A stretch of DNA of 64,000 bases, from NCBI RefSeq assembly GCF_019710745.1, contig NZ_JAHKJW010000024.1, positions 53,155-117,154 of the forward strand, given 5' to 3'. The stretch is from Streptomyces beigongshangae. Its GTDB lineage: Bacteria; Actinomycetota; Actinomycetes; Streptomycetales; Streptomycetaceae. Position 1 is the stretch's first letter, and every line of letters starts with the position of its first letter. The notes below the pieces were generated by a model. The model worked only from the letters and a program-made list of their open reading frames with translations, did no database searches and was not told where the DNA came from. The position numbers were made by a program, and so were the translations under genes. Positions 15,011 to 23,726 of the stretch are shown piece after piece.

Positions 15011-15976
15011 ATGGTGCAAATCGGCTATACGATGATGACCGAGCAGGCCGGACCGCGTGAACTCGTACAGCACGTGGTGGCCGCCGAGAAGGCCGGGTTC
15101 GACTTCTCGGTCACCTCCGACCACTACTTCCCCTGGCTCGCGGAGCAGGGACACGCGCCCTACGCGTGGAGCGTCCTGGGCGCCGCCGCGCAGGCCACCT
15201 CCACGATCCCCCTCATGACGTACGTGACCTGTCCGACGACCCGTTACCACCCCGCGGTCGTCGCCCAGAAGGCCGCCACCCTGCAGTTGCTCGCGGAGGG
15301 CCGCTTCCGGCTCGGGCTCGGTTCCGGCGAGAACCTCAACGAGCACGTGGTGGGCGCCGGCTGGCCCGCGGCGCACGTACGCCTGGAGATGCTGGAAGAG
15401 GCTGTCGAGATCATCCGCGCGCTCTTGGAGGGCGGGAACGTCAACCACCACGGCACGCACTTCGACGTGGAGAACGCCCGGCTCTTCGACCTGCCGGACG
15501 AGCCGCCGGCCATCGGTGTCGCCGTCTCCGGCGAGCGCTCCTGCGCGCTGGCCGGCCGCCTCGCCGACCTGGTGATCGCCACCGAGCCGAAGGCCGAGCT
15601 GATCGACTCCTTCGACCGGCACGGCGGCAACGGCAAGCCCCGGGTGGGCCAGCTGCCCATCTGCTTCGACACCGACAAGGACGCCGCGGTGGCCCGGGCG
15701 CACGAGCAGTTCCGCTGGTCGCTCGGCGGCTGGCCGGTCAACTCCGAGCTCCCCGGCCCGGCGAGCTTCGACACGGCCACGCAGTACGTCCGTCCCGAGG
15801 ACGTCGCCGAGGGCATCCCGTGCGGCGACGACGTCGACGCCGTCGTCGAGGCCGTCCGCCCCTACGCCGACGCGGGCTTCACCGAGGTCGCCCTGGTCCA
15901 GATCGGCGGCGACCAGCAGTACCCCTTCCTGGACTGGGCCGAGAAGGAGCTGCTGCCCGCGCTCAGGGAGCTCTGA
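15011..15976 (+). CDS. LLM-class F420-dependent oxidoreductase
   Basis: A 321-residue luciferase-like monooxygenase-fold protein. It starts MVQIGYTMMTEQAGPRELV and has the cofactor-site texts FSVTSDHYFPW and RFRLGLGSGENLNEHVVG (Gly-rich). The text is close to the F420-dependent glucose-6-phosphate dehydrogenase-like subfamily (TIGR03557 type) common in actinomycetes. The cofactor F420H2 is inferred from family. ATG at 15011 has GAGGA upstream. It is divergent from the cysteine hydrolase. The substrate is unknown. Confidence 0.88.
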   Translation: MVQIGYTMMTEQAGPRELVQHVVAAEKAGFDFSVTSDHYFPWLAEQGHAPYAWSVLGAAAQATSTIPLMTYVTCPTTRYHPAVVAQKAATLQLLAEGRFRLGLGSGENLNEHVVGAGWPAAHVRLEMLEEAVEIIRALLEGGNVNHHGTHFDVENARLFDLPDEPPAIGVAVSGERSCALAGRLADLVIATEPKAELIDSFDRHGGNGKPRVGQLPICFDTDKDAAVARAHEQFRWSLGGWPVNSELPGPASFDTATQYVRPEDVAEGIPCGDDVDAVVEAVRPYADAGFTEVALVQIGGDQQYPFLDWAEKELLPALREL

Positions 15977-16048
15977 ACCCGGGGACCGGCCGGGGGCGGA
16001 CGGCGGCTCCCGGCGGCCGCCCCGACCGGCGGCCGCCCCCGGGACCGC

Positions 16049-16435
16049 TCACGGCCGGTACCGCAGCGGATGGTCCGACGGCACCTCCACCACCGCGATC
16101 CGCGTCCCGTCCGGATCCGCGAGCCACATCTCGACGAGTCCCCACGGCTCCTTCACCGGCGGTCGGAGCACCTCGACCCCCGCGGCCACGAGCTCCTCGT
16201 ACGCCGCTGTCACGTCGGCCACCTGGAGCCACAGCCGGACGGCGGGGGAGGGCGGTTCCCCGCCGCGGCCCGAGACCTCCAGGAAACCGCCGCCCAGGAA
16301 GTAGACGGTGCCCCGCTCGGGGCCCGTACCGAACTCGCGGTAGACGGGCAGCCCCAGCTTCCCGCCGTAGAACTCGCGGGAACGCTCGGGGTCGGCGGGG
16401 CGGAGCAAGGTCCGGCTGCTCAATACATGCACCAT
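16049..16435 (-). CDS. VOC-family (glyoxalase-fold) protein
   Basis: A 128-residue protein built of two beta-alpha-beta-beta-beta modules, as in the vicinal oxygen chelate superfamily: SRTLLRPADPERSREFYGGKLGLPVYREF at the start (Phe-Tyr before the loop) and KEPWGLVEMWLADPDGTRIAVVE at the end, where Glu is a usual metal ligand. Possible roles include glyoxalase, dioxygenase or antibiotic-binding protein. ATG at 16435 has GGGAGA upstream. It is divergent from the GNAT gene with 71 bp between start codons. Confidence 0.87.
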   Translation of the reverse strand: MVHVLSSRTLLRPADPERSREFYGGKLGLPVYREFGTGPERGTVYFLGGGFLEVSGRGGEPPSPAVRLWLQVADVTAAYEELVAAGVEVLRPPVKEPWGLVEMWLADPDGTRIAVVEVPSDHPLRYRP

Positions 16436-16506
16436 GTCTCCCGAGCCTAGGGGGAGCGTTACGCTCTCCGGTGCCCGAGCCGCGCCCGAGATCGGAGAAC
16501 CGCCCC

Positions 16507-17046
16507 ATGCGCACCGCCCGCGACGGACTGACCTTCCGTGACGCCGTCGACGCAGACGTGGACGCCCTCGTCGCCCTGGTCGAGTCGGCGTACCGGGGAG
16601 ATTCGAGCCGGGCCGGCTGGACCACCGAGGCGGACATCCTGGAAGGGCAGCGGACGGACCCGGAAGGCGTCCGCGCGGTCGTCAAGGCGCCCGACAGCCG
16701 GCTGCTGACGGTCGAGCGCGAGGGCACGCCGATCGCCTGCTGCCAGGTCGAACACCGCGGTACGTACGCCTACTTCGGCATGTTCGCGGTCAGTCCGGCC
16801 CTCCAGGGGGCGGGCCTCGGCAAGGTGATCATCGCCGAGGCCGAGCGACTGGCCCGTGAGACGTGGGGGGTCACGGAGATGCACATGACCGTGATCTCCG
16901 TGCGCGAGGACCTCATCGCCTGGTACGAGCGGCGCGGCTACCGCCGTACGGGAGAGACGACCCCCTTCCCGTACGGCGACGAGCGGTTCGGCATCCCGCT
17001 CCGCGAGGACCTGCGGTTCGAGCTCCTGGTGAAGCCGCTCGCATAA
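16507..17046 (+). CDS. GNAT-family N-acetyltransferase
   Basis: A 179-residue protein with the GNAT fold. Motif A with the acetyl-CoA pyrophosphate loop is in FAVSPALQGAGLGKVIIAEAERLA (Q-x-x-G-x-G/A). Motif B is in LIAWYERRGYRRTGETTPF, with the Tyr that often acts as general acid. The N-terminal half (FRDAVDADVDALVALVESAYRG) is the usual opening strand and helix. The acceptor substrate is unknown. The frame continues upstream but ATG at 16507 gives the family-typical start. Confidence 0.88.
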   Translation: MRTARDGLTFRDAVDADVDALVALVESAYRGDSSRAGWTTEADILEGQRTDPEGVRAVVKAPDSRLLTVEREGTPIACCQVEHRGTYAYFGMFAVSPALQGAGLGKVIIAEAERLARETWGVTEMHMTVISVREDLIAWYERRGYRRTGETTPFPYGDERFGIPLREDLRFELLVKPLA

Positions 17047-17078
17047 TCGTTACGCCGTGTCGTCACACCGCCGTGTCG

Positions 17079-17762
17079 TCACGCCGTGAAGCGGCCGGTG
17101 CGTTTGATCTCGGGGTAGTCGGTGGTCGCGCCGTCCAGCTCCAGCGCGCGCACCAGCCGCAGCTGGTCCTGGGTGTTCACGACCCAGCCGATGATCCGCA
17201 GGTCCGCCTTGCGCGCCCGCTCGACGATCTCCAGGGTCAGCCGCCGGATGTTGAGCACGAGACAGGCGGCACCGGCCGAGGTCGCCCGCTCCACGACGTC
17301 GGTGCCGTAGCGGCTCGCCACCAGTGCCGTGCGGACGCCGGGCACGAGCCGCGCGATCTCGGCGATCGCCCCGTCGTGGAAGGACAGGACCTCGACCCGG
17401 CCGACCAGGTCGCGCCGGTTCATGACCTCGGCCAGTGCCCGGGCCGCGGCCACGTCCTTGATCTCGGCCTGGAGCGGGGCCGTGACGGCGTCCAGGACCT
17501 CCTCGAACACCGGGACGCGCTCGCCGCGTCCCGCGTCCAGCGTGCGCAGCTCGGCCAGGGTCTTCTCGGCGATCGGCCCCGACCCGTCGGTCGTACGGTC
17601 CACGTCGGCGTCGTGCATGACGACGAGCGCGCCGTCCTTGCTCAGGTGCAGGTCCAGCTCGATCAGGTCGAGACCCGCCTGCTGGGCGGCGATGAAGGAA
17701 CGAAGGGTGTTCTCGGGTTCGACACCCATGATCCCGCGGTGACCGATGGTGAGGAAGTTCAA
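17079..17762 (-). CDS. Glycerophosphodiester phosphodiesterase
   Basis: A 227-residue GDPD-family TIM barrel with HRGIMGVEPENTLRSF at the N-terminus (catalytic His and metal Glu), then IELDLHLSKDGALVVMHD (metal Glu/Asp and second catalytic His) and AEIKD. This enzyme cleaves glycerophosphodiesters to glycerol-3-phosphate plus alcohol. There is no signal peptide, so it is probably cytoplasmic. The start is a TTG at 17762, supported by GCGGAG 7 bases upstream and by the conserved beginning of the family. Confidence 0.9.
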   Translation of the reverse strand: MNFLTIGHRGIMGVEPENTLRSFIAAQQAGLDLIELDLHLSKDGALVVMHDADVDRTTDGSGPIAEKTLAELRTLDAGRGERVPVFEEVLDAVTAPLQAEIKDVAAARALAEVMNRRDLVGRVEVLSFHDGAIAEIARLVPGVRTALVASRYGTDVVERATSAGAACLVLNIRRLTLEIVERARKADLRIIGWVVNTQDQLRLVRALELDGATTDYPEIKRTGRFTA

Positions 17763-18161
17763 GGGGTGACTCCGCTTCCGTCGACGGCGGCTCGGCTGCC
17801 GCGCTGCGGTCCCGTGCCCACGCGGCCAGGCCGCAGCCTAGTGGTCCCGCCGGACGGCGCACCCGCTCCGGTGGCGGGGAAGCGCCCCTGCCCGCCCCGC
17901 CCGTGAGCCCCGGCGCGCCCTTTTCGCCTCACTCCCGCGTGGGCGAGTCCTCAGCGGGTTGACAGGACCCCGGAGCCGAGCCGGCCGAACCTCGGAAGCT
18001 CCCCGGCGGGCAAGTGAAGTATTCGCCCTCCGGATGTTTCACAGGAAAAACAACTGCGAAGTTGCTGGCGGGCAGGATAATCTCTCGCAGCTCCACTTGT
18101 GGCGAAGACTCTCGGACACATACGGTGTCCATACGCGAGGTTCTCCCGTGGAGGATGGGTC
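17763..18161. other. Intergenic region, 399 bp, upstream of the DUF6421 operon
   Basis: It is divergent between GDPD and DUF6421. The distal part (about 18010-18140) is clearly less GC-rich than its surroundings, with GTTTCACAGGAAAAACAA and GGATAATCTC (GATAAT resembles a -10). It therefore probably holds the operon promoter with a leader of about 70-90 nt. I see no gene in it. Confidence 0.4.
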
Positions 18162-19559
18162 ATGACGGAAATTCTTGTGCAAGTGGGCGCGGAGGAGCGG
18201 ATTCCTCCCCGGAGCAGGGTAGTGAGCCACCCGGCCTGGCCCGTGCTCAAGGATGCCGTGGAGCGGATCCGGCCATGGCAGTCCAAGGACGGGTCGATCG
18301 ACTTCGAGGCCGAGACCGCCCCCGACCCCTCCGACGTGGACCTGGCCGTGCGCCACGTCATGGACGCCGTCCAGGAGCTGTCGCCGCTCCTCCCGCACGA
18401 CGCGGAGTACCACGCGGCGCTCGTCGAGGACCTCCGGCGCTGGGCCGACGGCGGCTTCCGGGTGCCCGACTTCCTCGACTCGCTGCTGGCCTTCCGGCCC
18501 GCGGCGCACCGCGAGGACGGCCTCGAACACCTCGTCCTCTTCCCGATGTACACGCAGAACGGCAACCCGGACCGCAACTTCGAGGCGGTCGTGCTGCGCA
18601 TGGTCTGGCCCGACTGGCTGGCCGAGCTGGAGCGCACCCGCTACGACAACCCGCTCTTCTGCGGCATCACCTTCGTGGACTTCACGGCCGGTTACGACAC
18701 CAACTCGGCCGTCCTCTTCCCGGAGACCATCGCCGTGCGCGAGGCCCCGGAGCGGTTCAGCTGGGGCGGCATCTTCTGCGACCGCGAGGCCGCACGCTTC
18801 CGCAGGGTCACCGAGGCCGCCGTCGACACGCTCGGCCTCGAACTGCCCGACGACATCCGGGAGATGGTCGGCGACCAGGCACGCTGCGAGCAGGCGTTCG
18901 TCCTGTGGGACATGGTCCACGACCGCACCCACAGCCACGGCGACCTGCCCTTCGACCCCTTCATGATCAAGCAGCGCCAGCCGTTCTGGATGTACGGCCT
19001 GGAGGAGCTGCGCTGCGACCTCACCGCCTTCAAGGAGGCCGTGCGCCTGGAGGCCGACGGCGTCCCGCAGGGCCGTGACGTCCAGTACGCGGTGCTGTTC
19101 GACCGCATGTTCCGCTTCCCGGTGACCGGCGACCGCGTCCGCAACTACGACGGCCTCGGCGGCCAGCTGCTCTTCGCCTACCTGCACAAGCACGACGTCG
19201 TCCGCTGGACCGACAACAGGCTGTCCATCGACTGGCAGCGCGCCCCGCAGGTCACCAACCAGCTGTGCGCCGAGATCGAGAAGCTGTACCGCGACGGCAT
19301 CGACCGCCCGAAACTGGTCCACTGGTTCGCCGCCTACGACCTGGTGTCCCGCTACCTCGCGCCGCACCCCGGCTCCCGCTGGGCCAAGGGCCCCGACGCC
19401 CTCGACCTGACGCTGCCGCCGCGGAAACTGGTGGACGACGTGCTTCCGGACGAGTTTCCCCTGAGCATGTTCTATGAGGCGCTTGCCAAGAAGCTGAAGA
19501 ACGTGATCGCCTCGACCCGGGGCATCACGGCGGCGAGCGCCGAGCGGGTGGCCGCGTGA
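18162..19559 (+). CDS. DUF6421 family protein
   Basis: A 465-residue soluble protein of unknown function that I recognise as DUF6421, found in Streptomyces and relatives. Distinctive stretches include FPMYTQNGNPDRNFEAVVLR, FVDFTAGYDTNSAVLFPETI, WDMVHDRTHSHGDLPFDPF (a His-rich H-x-x-x-H-x-H group that could bind metal) and HKHDVVRWTDNRL. ATG at 18162 follows GTGGAGGATG. Its stop overlaps the GTG codon at 19556, and the SDR gene follows 38 bp later; a PLP lyase is third. The conserved His/Asp cluster makes an enzymatic role plausible, but none is known. Confidence 0.83.
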   Translation: MTEILVQVGAEERIPPRSRVVSHPAWPVLKDAVERIRPWQSKDGSIDFEAETAPDPSDVDLAVRHVMDAVQELSPLLPHDAEYHAALVEDLRRWADGGFRVPDFLDSLLAFRPAAHREDGLEHLVLFPMYTQNGNPDRNFEAVVLRMVWPDWLAELERTRYDNPLFCGITFVDFTAGYDTNSAVLFPETIAVREAPERFSWGGIFCDREAARFRRVTEAAVDTLGLELPDDIREMVGDQARCEQAFVLWDMVHDRTHSHGDLPFDPFMIKQRQPFWMYGLEELRCDLTAFKEAVRLEADGVPQGRDVQYAVLFDRMFRFPVTGDRVRNYDGLGGQLLFAYLHKHDVVRWTDNRLSIDWQRAPQVTNQLCAEIEKLYRDGIDRPKLVHWFAAYDLVSRYLAPHPGSRWAKGPDALDLTLPPRKLVDDVLPDEFPLSMFYEALAKKLKNVIASTRGITAASAERVAA

Positions 19560-19597
19560 GCGACCGCGTCCGGAACACTGCTCAGGAGGCGAGGACC

Positions 19598-20362
19598 ATG
19601 GGGAACGGGAACGGCGGGGCACTGGGCGGAGCGGTGATCGCGGTGGCCGGCGCGGGCGGGCCCGTGGGCAGGGCGACCCTGCTGCGGCTGGCCGAGGCGG
19701 GCGCCGTGGTGGTCGGCTCCGACAACGATCCGGAGCGGCTGGCCGAGGCGGTGGACGCGGCCCGCTACGCCCACGGCGGCGCCACCGTCGTCGGTGACAC
19801 GGTGGACCTGCTCGACCGGGAGTCGGCCAGGGAGTGGGCCGGCCGCGTCGAGAAGGACTTCGGGCGCGTCGACGGCCTGGTCCACCTCGTCGGCGGCTGG
19901 CGCGGCAGCGAGACCTTCACCAAGACCAGTCTCGACGACTGGGACCTCCTGGAGATGCTGCTCATCCGCACCGTGCAGCACACCTCCCTCGCCTTCCACG
20001 AGGCACTGCAGCGCAGCGACCGCGGCCGGTACGTCCTGATCAGCGCCGCGGGCGCGACCAGGCCCACCGCGGGCAACGCCGCGTACGCGGCCGCCAAGGC
20101 CGCCGCCGAGGCGTGGACGCTGGCCATGGCCGACTACTTCCGCAAGGCGGGGAAGTCGGAGGGGGCCGAAGGCCCGACGTCCGCGGCCGCCATTCTCGTC
20201 GTGAAGGCACTGGTGCACGACGCGATGCGCGCCGAGCGCCCGAACGCGAAGTTCGCGGGCTTCACGGACGTCAAGGACCTGGCCGAGGCCATCGTCGGCG
20301 TCTGGGAGCAGCCCGCCCCCGAAGTGAACGGAAAGCGTCTGTGGCTGACCGAGAAGCCCTGA
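19598..20362 (+). CDS. SDR-family oxidoreductase
   Basis: A 254-residue short-chain dehydrogenase. The NAD(P) motif is in AVAGAGGPVGRATLLRLAEAG (Gly-x-x-x-Gly-x-Gly variant), followed by an acidic SDNDPERL. The active site is ISAAGATRPTAGNAAYAAAKAAAE, with Tyr and Lys in YAAAK; the usual Ser is at ISAAG. ATG at 19598 was chosen over GTG at 19556 because AGGAGG stands 8 bases upstream. It is the middle gene of a three-gene operon, and its 3' end overlaps the next gene by 22 bp. The substrate is unknown. Confidence 0.86.
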   Translation: MGNGNGGALGGAVIAVAGAGGPVGRATLLRLAEAGAVVVGSDNDPERLAEAVDAARYAHGGATVVGDTVDLLDRESAREWAGRVEKDFGRVDGLVHLVGGWRGSETFTKTSLDDWDLLEMLLIRTVQHTSLAFHEALQRSDRGRYVLISAAGATRPTAGNAAYAAAKAAAEAWTLAMADYFRKAGKSEGAEGPTSAAAILVVKALVHDAMRAERPNAKFAGFTDVKDLAEAIVGVWEQPAPEVNGKRLWLTEKP

Positions 20363-21429
20363 ACCCGCCGAGGACGGACGCCCGGCGGCGCCATGACCCG
20401 CGGGTGCGCGGTTTCGCCAGCGACAACTACGCGGGTGCCCACCCCGAGGTGCTCGCCGCCCTGGCGCTGGCCAACGGCGGGCACCAGATCGCGTACGGCG
20501 AGGACGACTACACCGGACACCTCCAGCAGGTGATGCGCGGGCACTTCGGTGCGGGCGCCGAGGCGTTCCCCGTCTTCAACGGCACGGGTGCCAACGTCGT
20601 GGCCCTGCAGGCGCTCACCGACCGCTGGGGCGCGGTGATCTGCGCGGAGAGCGCGCACATCCACGTCGACGAGGGCGGCGCCCCCGAGCGCATGGGCGGA
20701 CTCAAACTGCTCACCGTGCCCACGCCCGACGGAAAGCTGACGCCCGAGCTGATCGACCGGCAGGCGTACGGCTGGGACGACGAGCACCGGGCGATGCCCC
20801 AGGTCGTGTCGATCACCCAGAACACCGAACTGGGCACGGTCTACACGCCCGACGAGGTCCGCGCGATCTGCGACCACGCCCACGGGCACGGTATGAAGGT
20901 GCACCTCGACGGCGCCCGGATGGCCAACGCGGCCGCCTCCCTGGACGTACCGATGCGGGCGTTCACCAACGCGGCCGGCGTGGACGTCCTGTCCTTCGGC
21001 GGCACGAAGAACGGTGCGCTGTTCGGCGAGGCCGTCGTCGTCCTGAACAGGGACGCCGTCAGCCACCTGAAGCACCTGCGCAAGCTGTCGATGCAGCTCG
21101 CCTCGAAGATGCGCTTCGTCTCGGTGCAGCTGGAGGCCCTGCTCGCCAAGGACCTGTGGCTGCGCAACGCCCGCCACGCCAACGAGATGGCCCAGCGCCT
21201 CGCCGAGGGCGTGCGCGCGGTGCACGGCGTCGAGATCCTGCACCCGGTGCAGGCCAACGCGGTCTTCGCCCGGCTGCCCCGCGACGTGAGCGAGCGCCTG
21301 CAGAAGCGGTACCGCTTCTACTTCTGGGACGAGGCCGCGGGGGACGTCCGCTGGATGTGCTCCTTCGACACGACCGAGGACGACGTCGACGGCTTCGTGG
21401 CGGCGCTCAAGGAGGAGATGGCCCACTGA
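20341..21429 (+). CDS. Threonine aldolase-like beta-eliminating lyase (PLP)
   Basis: A 362-residue fold-type I PLP enzyme of the threonine aldolase/beta-eliminating lyase family. It has FASDNYAGAHPEVLAAL, FNGTGANVVALQAL (phosphate site), VHLDGARMANAAASL (Asp that pairs with the pyridine N) and the Schiff-base Lys in LSFGGTKNGALFGEA. It retro-aldol-cleaves beta-hydroxy amino acids such as L-allo-threonine to glycine plus aldehyde; the actual substrate is unproven. GTG at 20341 overlaps the SDR gene and gives the usual family N-terminus (DREALNPPRTDARR). An SDR that oxidises or reduces the aldehyde product would fit. Confidence 0.88.
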   Translation: MADREALNPPRTDARRRHDPRVRGFASDNYAGAHPEVLAALALANGGHQIAYGEDDYTGHLQQVMRGHFGAGAEAFPVFNGTGANVVALQALTDRWGAVICAESAHIHVDEGGAPERMGGLKLLTVPTPDGKLTPELIDRQAYGWDDEHRAMPQVVSITQNTELGTVYTPDEVRAICDHAHGHGMKVHLDGARMANAAASLDVPMRAFTNAAGVDVLSFGGTKNGALFGEAVVVLNRDAVSHLKHLRKLSMQLASKMRFVSVQLEALLAKDLWLRNARHANEMAQRLAEGVRAVHGVEILHPVQANAVFARLPRDVSERLQKRYRFYFWDEAAGDVRWMCSFDTTEDDVDGFVAALKEEMAH

Positions 21430-21497
21430 CGGCCCGGATCGCGGGCGGGCACGGTTCCTTCCACGCGCCCGGCCCGGGCCGCCCCGTCCGGTGCGGC

Positions 21498-22226
21498 TCA
21501 GCGGGCCTCGGCGGCCTTCACCTCTTCGGGGGTGGGGGCCGTCCCGCCGAGGTGTGCCGGCATCCACCAGGTGTCGTCCGGGCCCTTGGGGTGTACGGGG
21601 TAGGCGCGCTGCGCGGCTTCCAGGAGCTCCTGCACGCGCTCGCGCACCTGCCGGGTGACCGCGCCCGCGTACTTGTCGGGGGAGGCGTCGATCGTCTCGC
21701 CGACGCGGATGGTGATCGGGGTGTGGCTGCGTCTGAAGTTCTTCGCGTGGCCCTTGGTCCACAGCCGCTGCGTACCCCACAGGGCCATCGGGATCAGCGG
21801 GACGCCCGCCTCCTGGGCCATGCGCGCGGCGCCCGACTTGAAGCTCTTCAGCGTGAACGACTGGGAGATCGTGGCCTCGGGGAAGACCCCGACGATCTCG
21901 CCGGAGCGCAGCGACTCCAGTGCGTGCGCGTACGCCGTCTCGCCCTGCTTGCGGTCCACGGGGATGTGCTTCATGTTGCGCATCAGGGGACCGGAGACCT
22001 TGTGCCGGAACACCGACTCCTTCGCCATGAAGCGGACCAGGCGCTTCTGGGGCAGGGCGGCGAGACCGTCGAAGATGAAGTCGAGATAGCTGATGTGGTT
22101 GCTCACCAGCACGGCACCGCCCGTGCGCGGGATGTTCTCCGAACCCTTCAGGTCGATCTTCAGGTCCCAGGCCTTGAACAACGTCCGGGCGAGACCGATG
22201 ACGGGACGGTAGACAAGCTCAGCCAT
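21498..22226 (-). CDS. 1-acyl-sn-glycerol-3-phosphate acyltransferase (PlsC-like)
   Basis: A 242-residue LPLAT-family protein. It has the catalytic motif NHISYLDF (H-x4-D), block II in MAKESVFRHK, block III in GVFPEATISQS (E-G/A-T) and block IV in VPLIPMALWG. It transfers an acyl chain to lysophosphatidic acid or a related lysolipid at the inner membrane surface. The C-terminal 30 residues are variable. It stands alone, convergent with the PLP lyase and divergent from the thioredoxin gene. Confidence 0.88.
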   Translation of the reverse strand: MAELVYRPVIGLARTLFKAWDLKIDLKGSENIPRTGGAVLVSNHISYLDFIFDGLAALPQKRLVRFMAKESVFRHKVSGPLMRNMKHIPVDRKQGETAYAHALESLRSGEIVGVFPEATISQSFTLKSFKSGAARMAQEAGVPLIPMALWGTQRLWTKGHAKNFRRSHTPITIRVGETIDASPDKYAGAVTRQVRERVQELLEAAQRAYPVHPKGPDDTWWMPAHLGGTAPTPEEVKAAEAR

Positions 22227-22600
22227 GAACGGCGTGGACCCTTCTCTGTTCTGCCTGGGGAGGGGCTCCCCGCGGGGAACTTACGCTGCCGTAGGTTTAC
22301 GGCGTTGCGCAGATCGTGCCCGAAGAACGGACGAGTGACCAGCCCTGGCGCCATGGATCGGCGAGATCCTCGTCACGTCATCCATTGATCCACCTCGGCG
22401 TTTTACGTCTTTTTTGCTCCACACGAGCCCCGCCCGCCGTACGGGCGGGTGCGTCCCGTGACCGGCGCAGTACCCGGGCACCGGGGTGGAGGACACGGCC
22501 GGGCACTGCCGATGCCCGACCGGTACGGCCGCCGGGAATCTTTGCGGGCCCGTGGACGCTGGAGCAGGGGAGGACCGGTGTCGGAGCGGGGAGGGTCGCG
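22227..22600. other. Intergenic region, 374 bp, between PlsC-like and thioredoxin-like genes
   Basis: It contains a poly-T run (22410-22415) just before a GC-rich hairpin, GCCCGCC-GTAC-GGGCGGG (about 22433-22450). Earlier it has a promoter-like AT-richer part near 22285-22310 for the leftward acyltransferase. I recall that related thioredoxin-like genes of Streptomyces start with an added membrane segment; no such hydrophobic stretch is seen in any frame here. Confidence 0.35.
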
Positions 22601-22936
22601 GTGCGCGGGCGGGACGGCGGAAGACGGCTGGATGCGGCCGAACTGGGGGCGGACCTCGGTGAGCGGGCCACCCTCGTCCAGTTCTCCAGTGCCTTCTGCG
22701 CACCCTGCAGGGCCACCCGCAGGGTGCTCCGCGAGGTGGCCGGGATGGTCCCGGGCGTACGGCACGTCGAGATCGACGCCGAGGACCGGCTCGCCCTCGT
22801 GCGCGAGCTCGGCATCCTGAAGACCCCGACCGTCCTCGTCCTCGACGCCGGGGGACACGTCGTGCGCCGCGCGACCGGGCAGCCGCGCAGGGCGGACGTG
22901 ATCGCCGCGCTCGGCGAAGCGGTCGGCACCCCCTGA
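22601..22936 (+). CDS. Thioredoxin-like protein
   Basis: A 111-residue thioredoxin-fold protein with the redox motif CAPC in FSSAFCAPCRATRRVL, the following VRHVEIDAEDRLALVRELGI strand and helix, and the cis-Pro in LKTPTVLVLD. GTG at 22601 with GGGGAGG 6 bases upstream gives a complete domain. Related proteins I recall carry an N-terminal membrane anchor; in this frame the upstream text is not hydrophobic, so this copy appears cytosolic or N-terminally shortened. The partner is unknown; the flavin reductase downstream is on the same strand. Confidence 0.78.
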   Translation: MRGRDGGRRLDAAELGADLGERATLVQFSSAFCAPCRATRRVLREVAGMVPGVRHVEIDAEDRLALVRELGILKTPTVLVLDAGGHVVRRATGQPRRADVIAALGEAVGTP

Positions 22937-22957
22937 CCGACGAGACCGGAGGCCACG

Positions 22958-23170
22958 GTGACGCTTCTCCCAGATGCCGGGACGCACTTGACTGCATCAA
23001 CCACCCGTCGTCAGCCTGGCCGTATGTCCATGGAACTCCTCTTCCCCGGGCTCTCCGGGTTCTTCGGGCTCTCCGGGCCCTTTGCGCCCCCGGTGCCCGC
23101 CGGGCGTGACCGCACGCGTGCCTCCGCGGTCGTCCGCGGCGCGGGCGGCGGGCGCTGTCCGGGGTGCTGA
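22958..23170 (+). CDS. Possible small protein of 70 residues
   Basis: GTG at 22958 has a good ribosome site (GGAGG, 22948-22952) and opens a 70-residue frame. It has a hydrophobic internal repeat (FPGLSGFFGLSG), then an Arg-rich C-terminus. It lies in the 280 bp between the thioredoxin-like and flavin reductase genes and could be a leader or a genuine small protein. I do not recognise it, and the last 25 residues look like GC-rich filler. Confidence 0.25.
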   Translation: MTLLPDAGTHLTASTTRRQPGRMSMELLFPGLSGFFGLSGPFAPPVPAGRDRTRASAVVRGAGGGRCPGC

Positions 23171-23216
23171 ACAGCTCAGGCCCCCCGCTCCCGGACGCGC
23201 GCAGAAGGACGATTCC

Positions 23217-23726
23217 ATGACGGCCACACCCGATCTCCGTACCGCCCGGCCCGCCTCCGCCGAACTGCTCCGCTCCGTCTTCCGGCGGCACGCGGCCGGT
23301 GTCGCCGTGATCACCGCACGGGACGACGAGGGTCCCGTCGGCTTCACCGCCACCTCGCTCGCCTCCGTGTCCGCCGAGCCTCCGATGATCTCCTTCGGGA
23401 TCGGTACCGGTGCCTCCAGCTGGCCCGCGGTCTCGCGGACGGACCACGTCGGCGTCCATGTGCTCGGCGAGCACCAGCAGGACCTGGCCGCCACCTTCGC
23501 CCGCAGCGGCGCCGACCGCTTCGGCAGGCCCACCGCCTGGCGGGAGGGTCCCGAGGGGGTGCCCGTGCTGGGCGGTGTCCTCGCCTGGCTGGTGTGCCGG
23601 ATCGTGGCCCGTGTCCCCGCGGGCGACCACCGCGTCGTGCTGGCCGAGGTGGTCCTCGGGGACCCCGCCGGGGCCGGCCGTCCCCTCCTCTACCACCAGG
23701 GACGGTTCAGCGGTCTGCGGGAGTGA
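23217..23726 (+). CDS. Flavin reductase family protein
   Basis: A 169-residue flavin reductase-like (split-barrel, FMN-binding) protein. It has FRRHAAGVAVITARDD at the start, GFTATSLASVSAEPPMISFGIG (flavin-contact loop) and HVLGEHQQDLAATFARSG. Such proteins supply reduced flavin to two-component monooxygenases or bind FMN as oxidoreductases. ATG at 23217 has AGAAGGA upstream. No monooxygenase partner lies next to it. Confidence 0.88.
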   Translation: MTATPDLRTARPASAELLRSVFRRHAAGVAVITARDDEGPVGFTATSLASVSAEPPMISFGIGTGASSWPAVSRTDHVGVHVLGEHQQDLAATFARSGADRFGRPTAWREGPEGVPVLGGVLAWLVCRIVARVPAGDHRVVLAEVVLGDPAGAGRPLLYHQGRFSGLRE

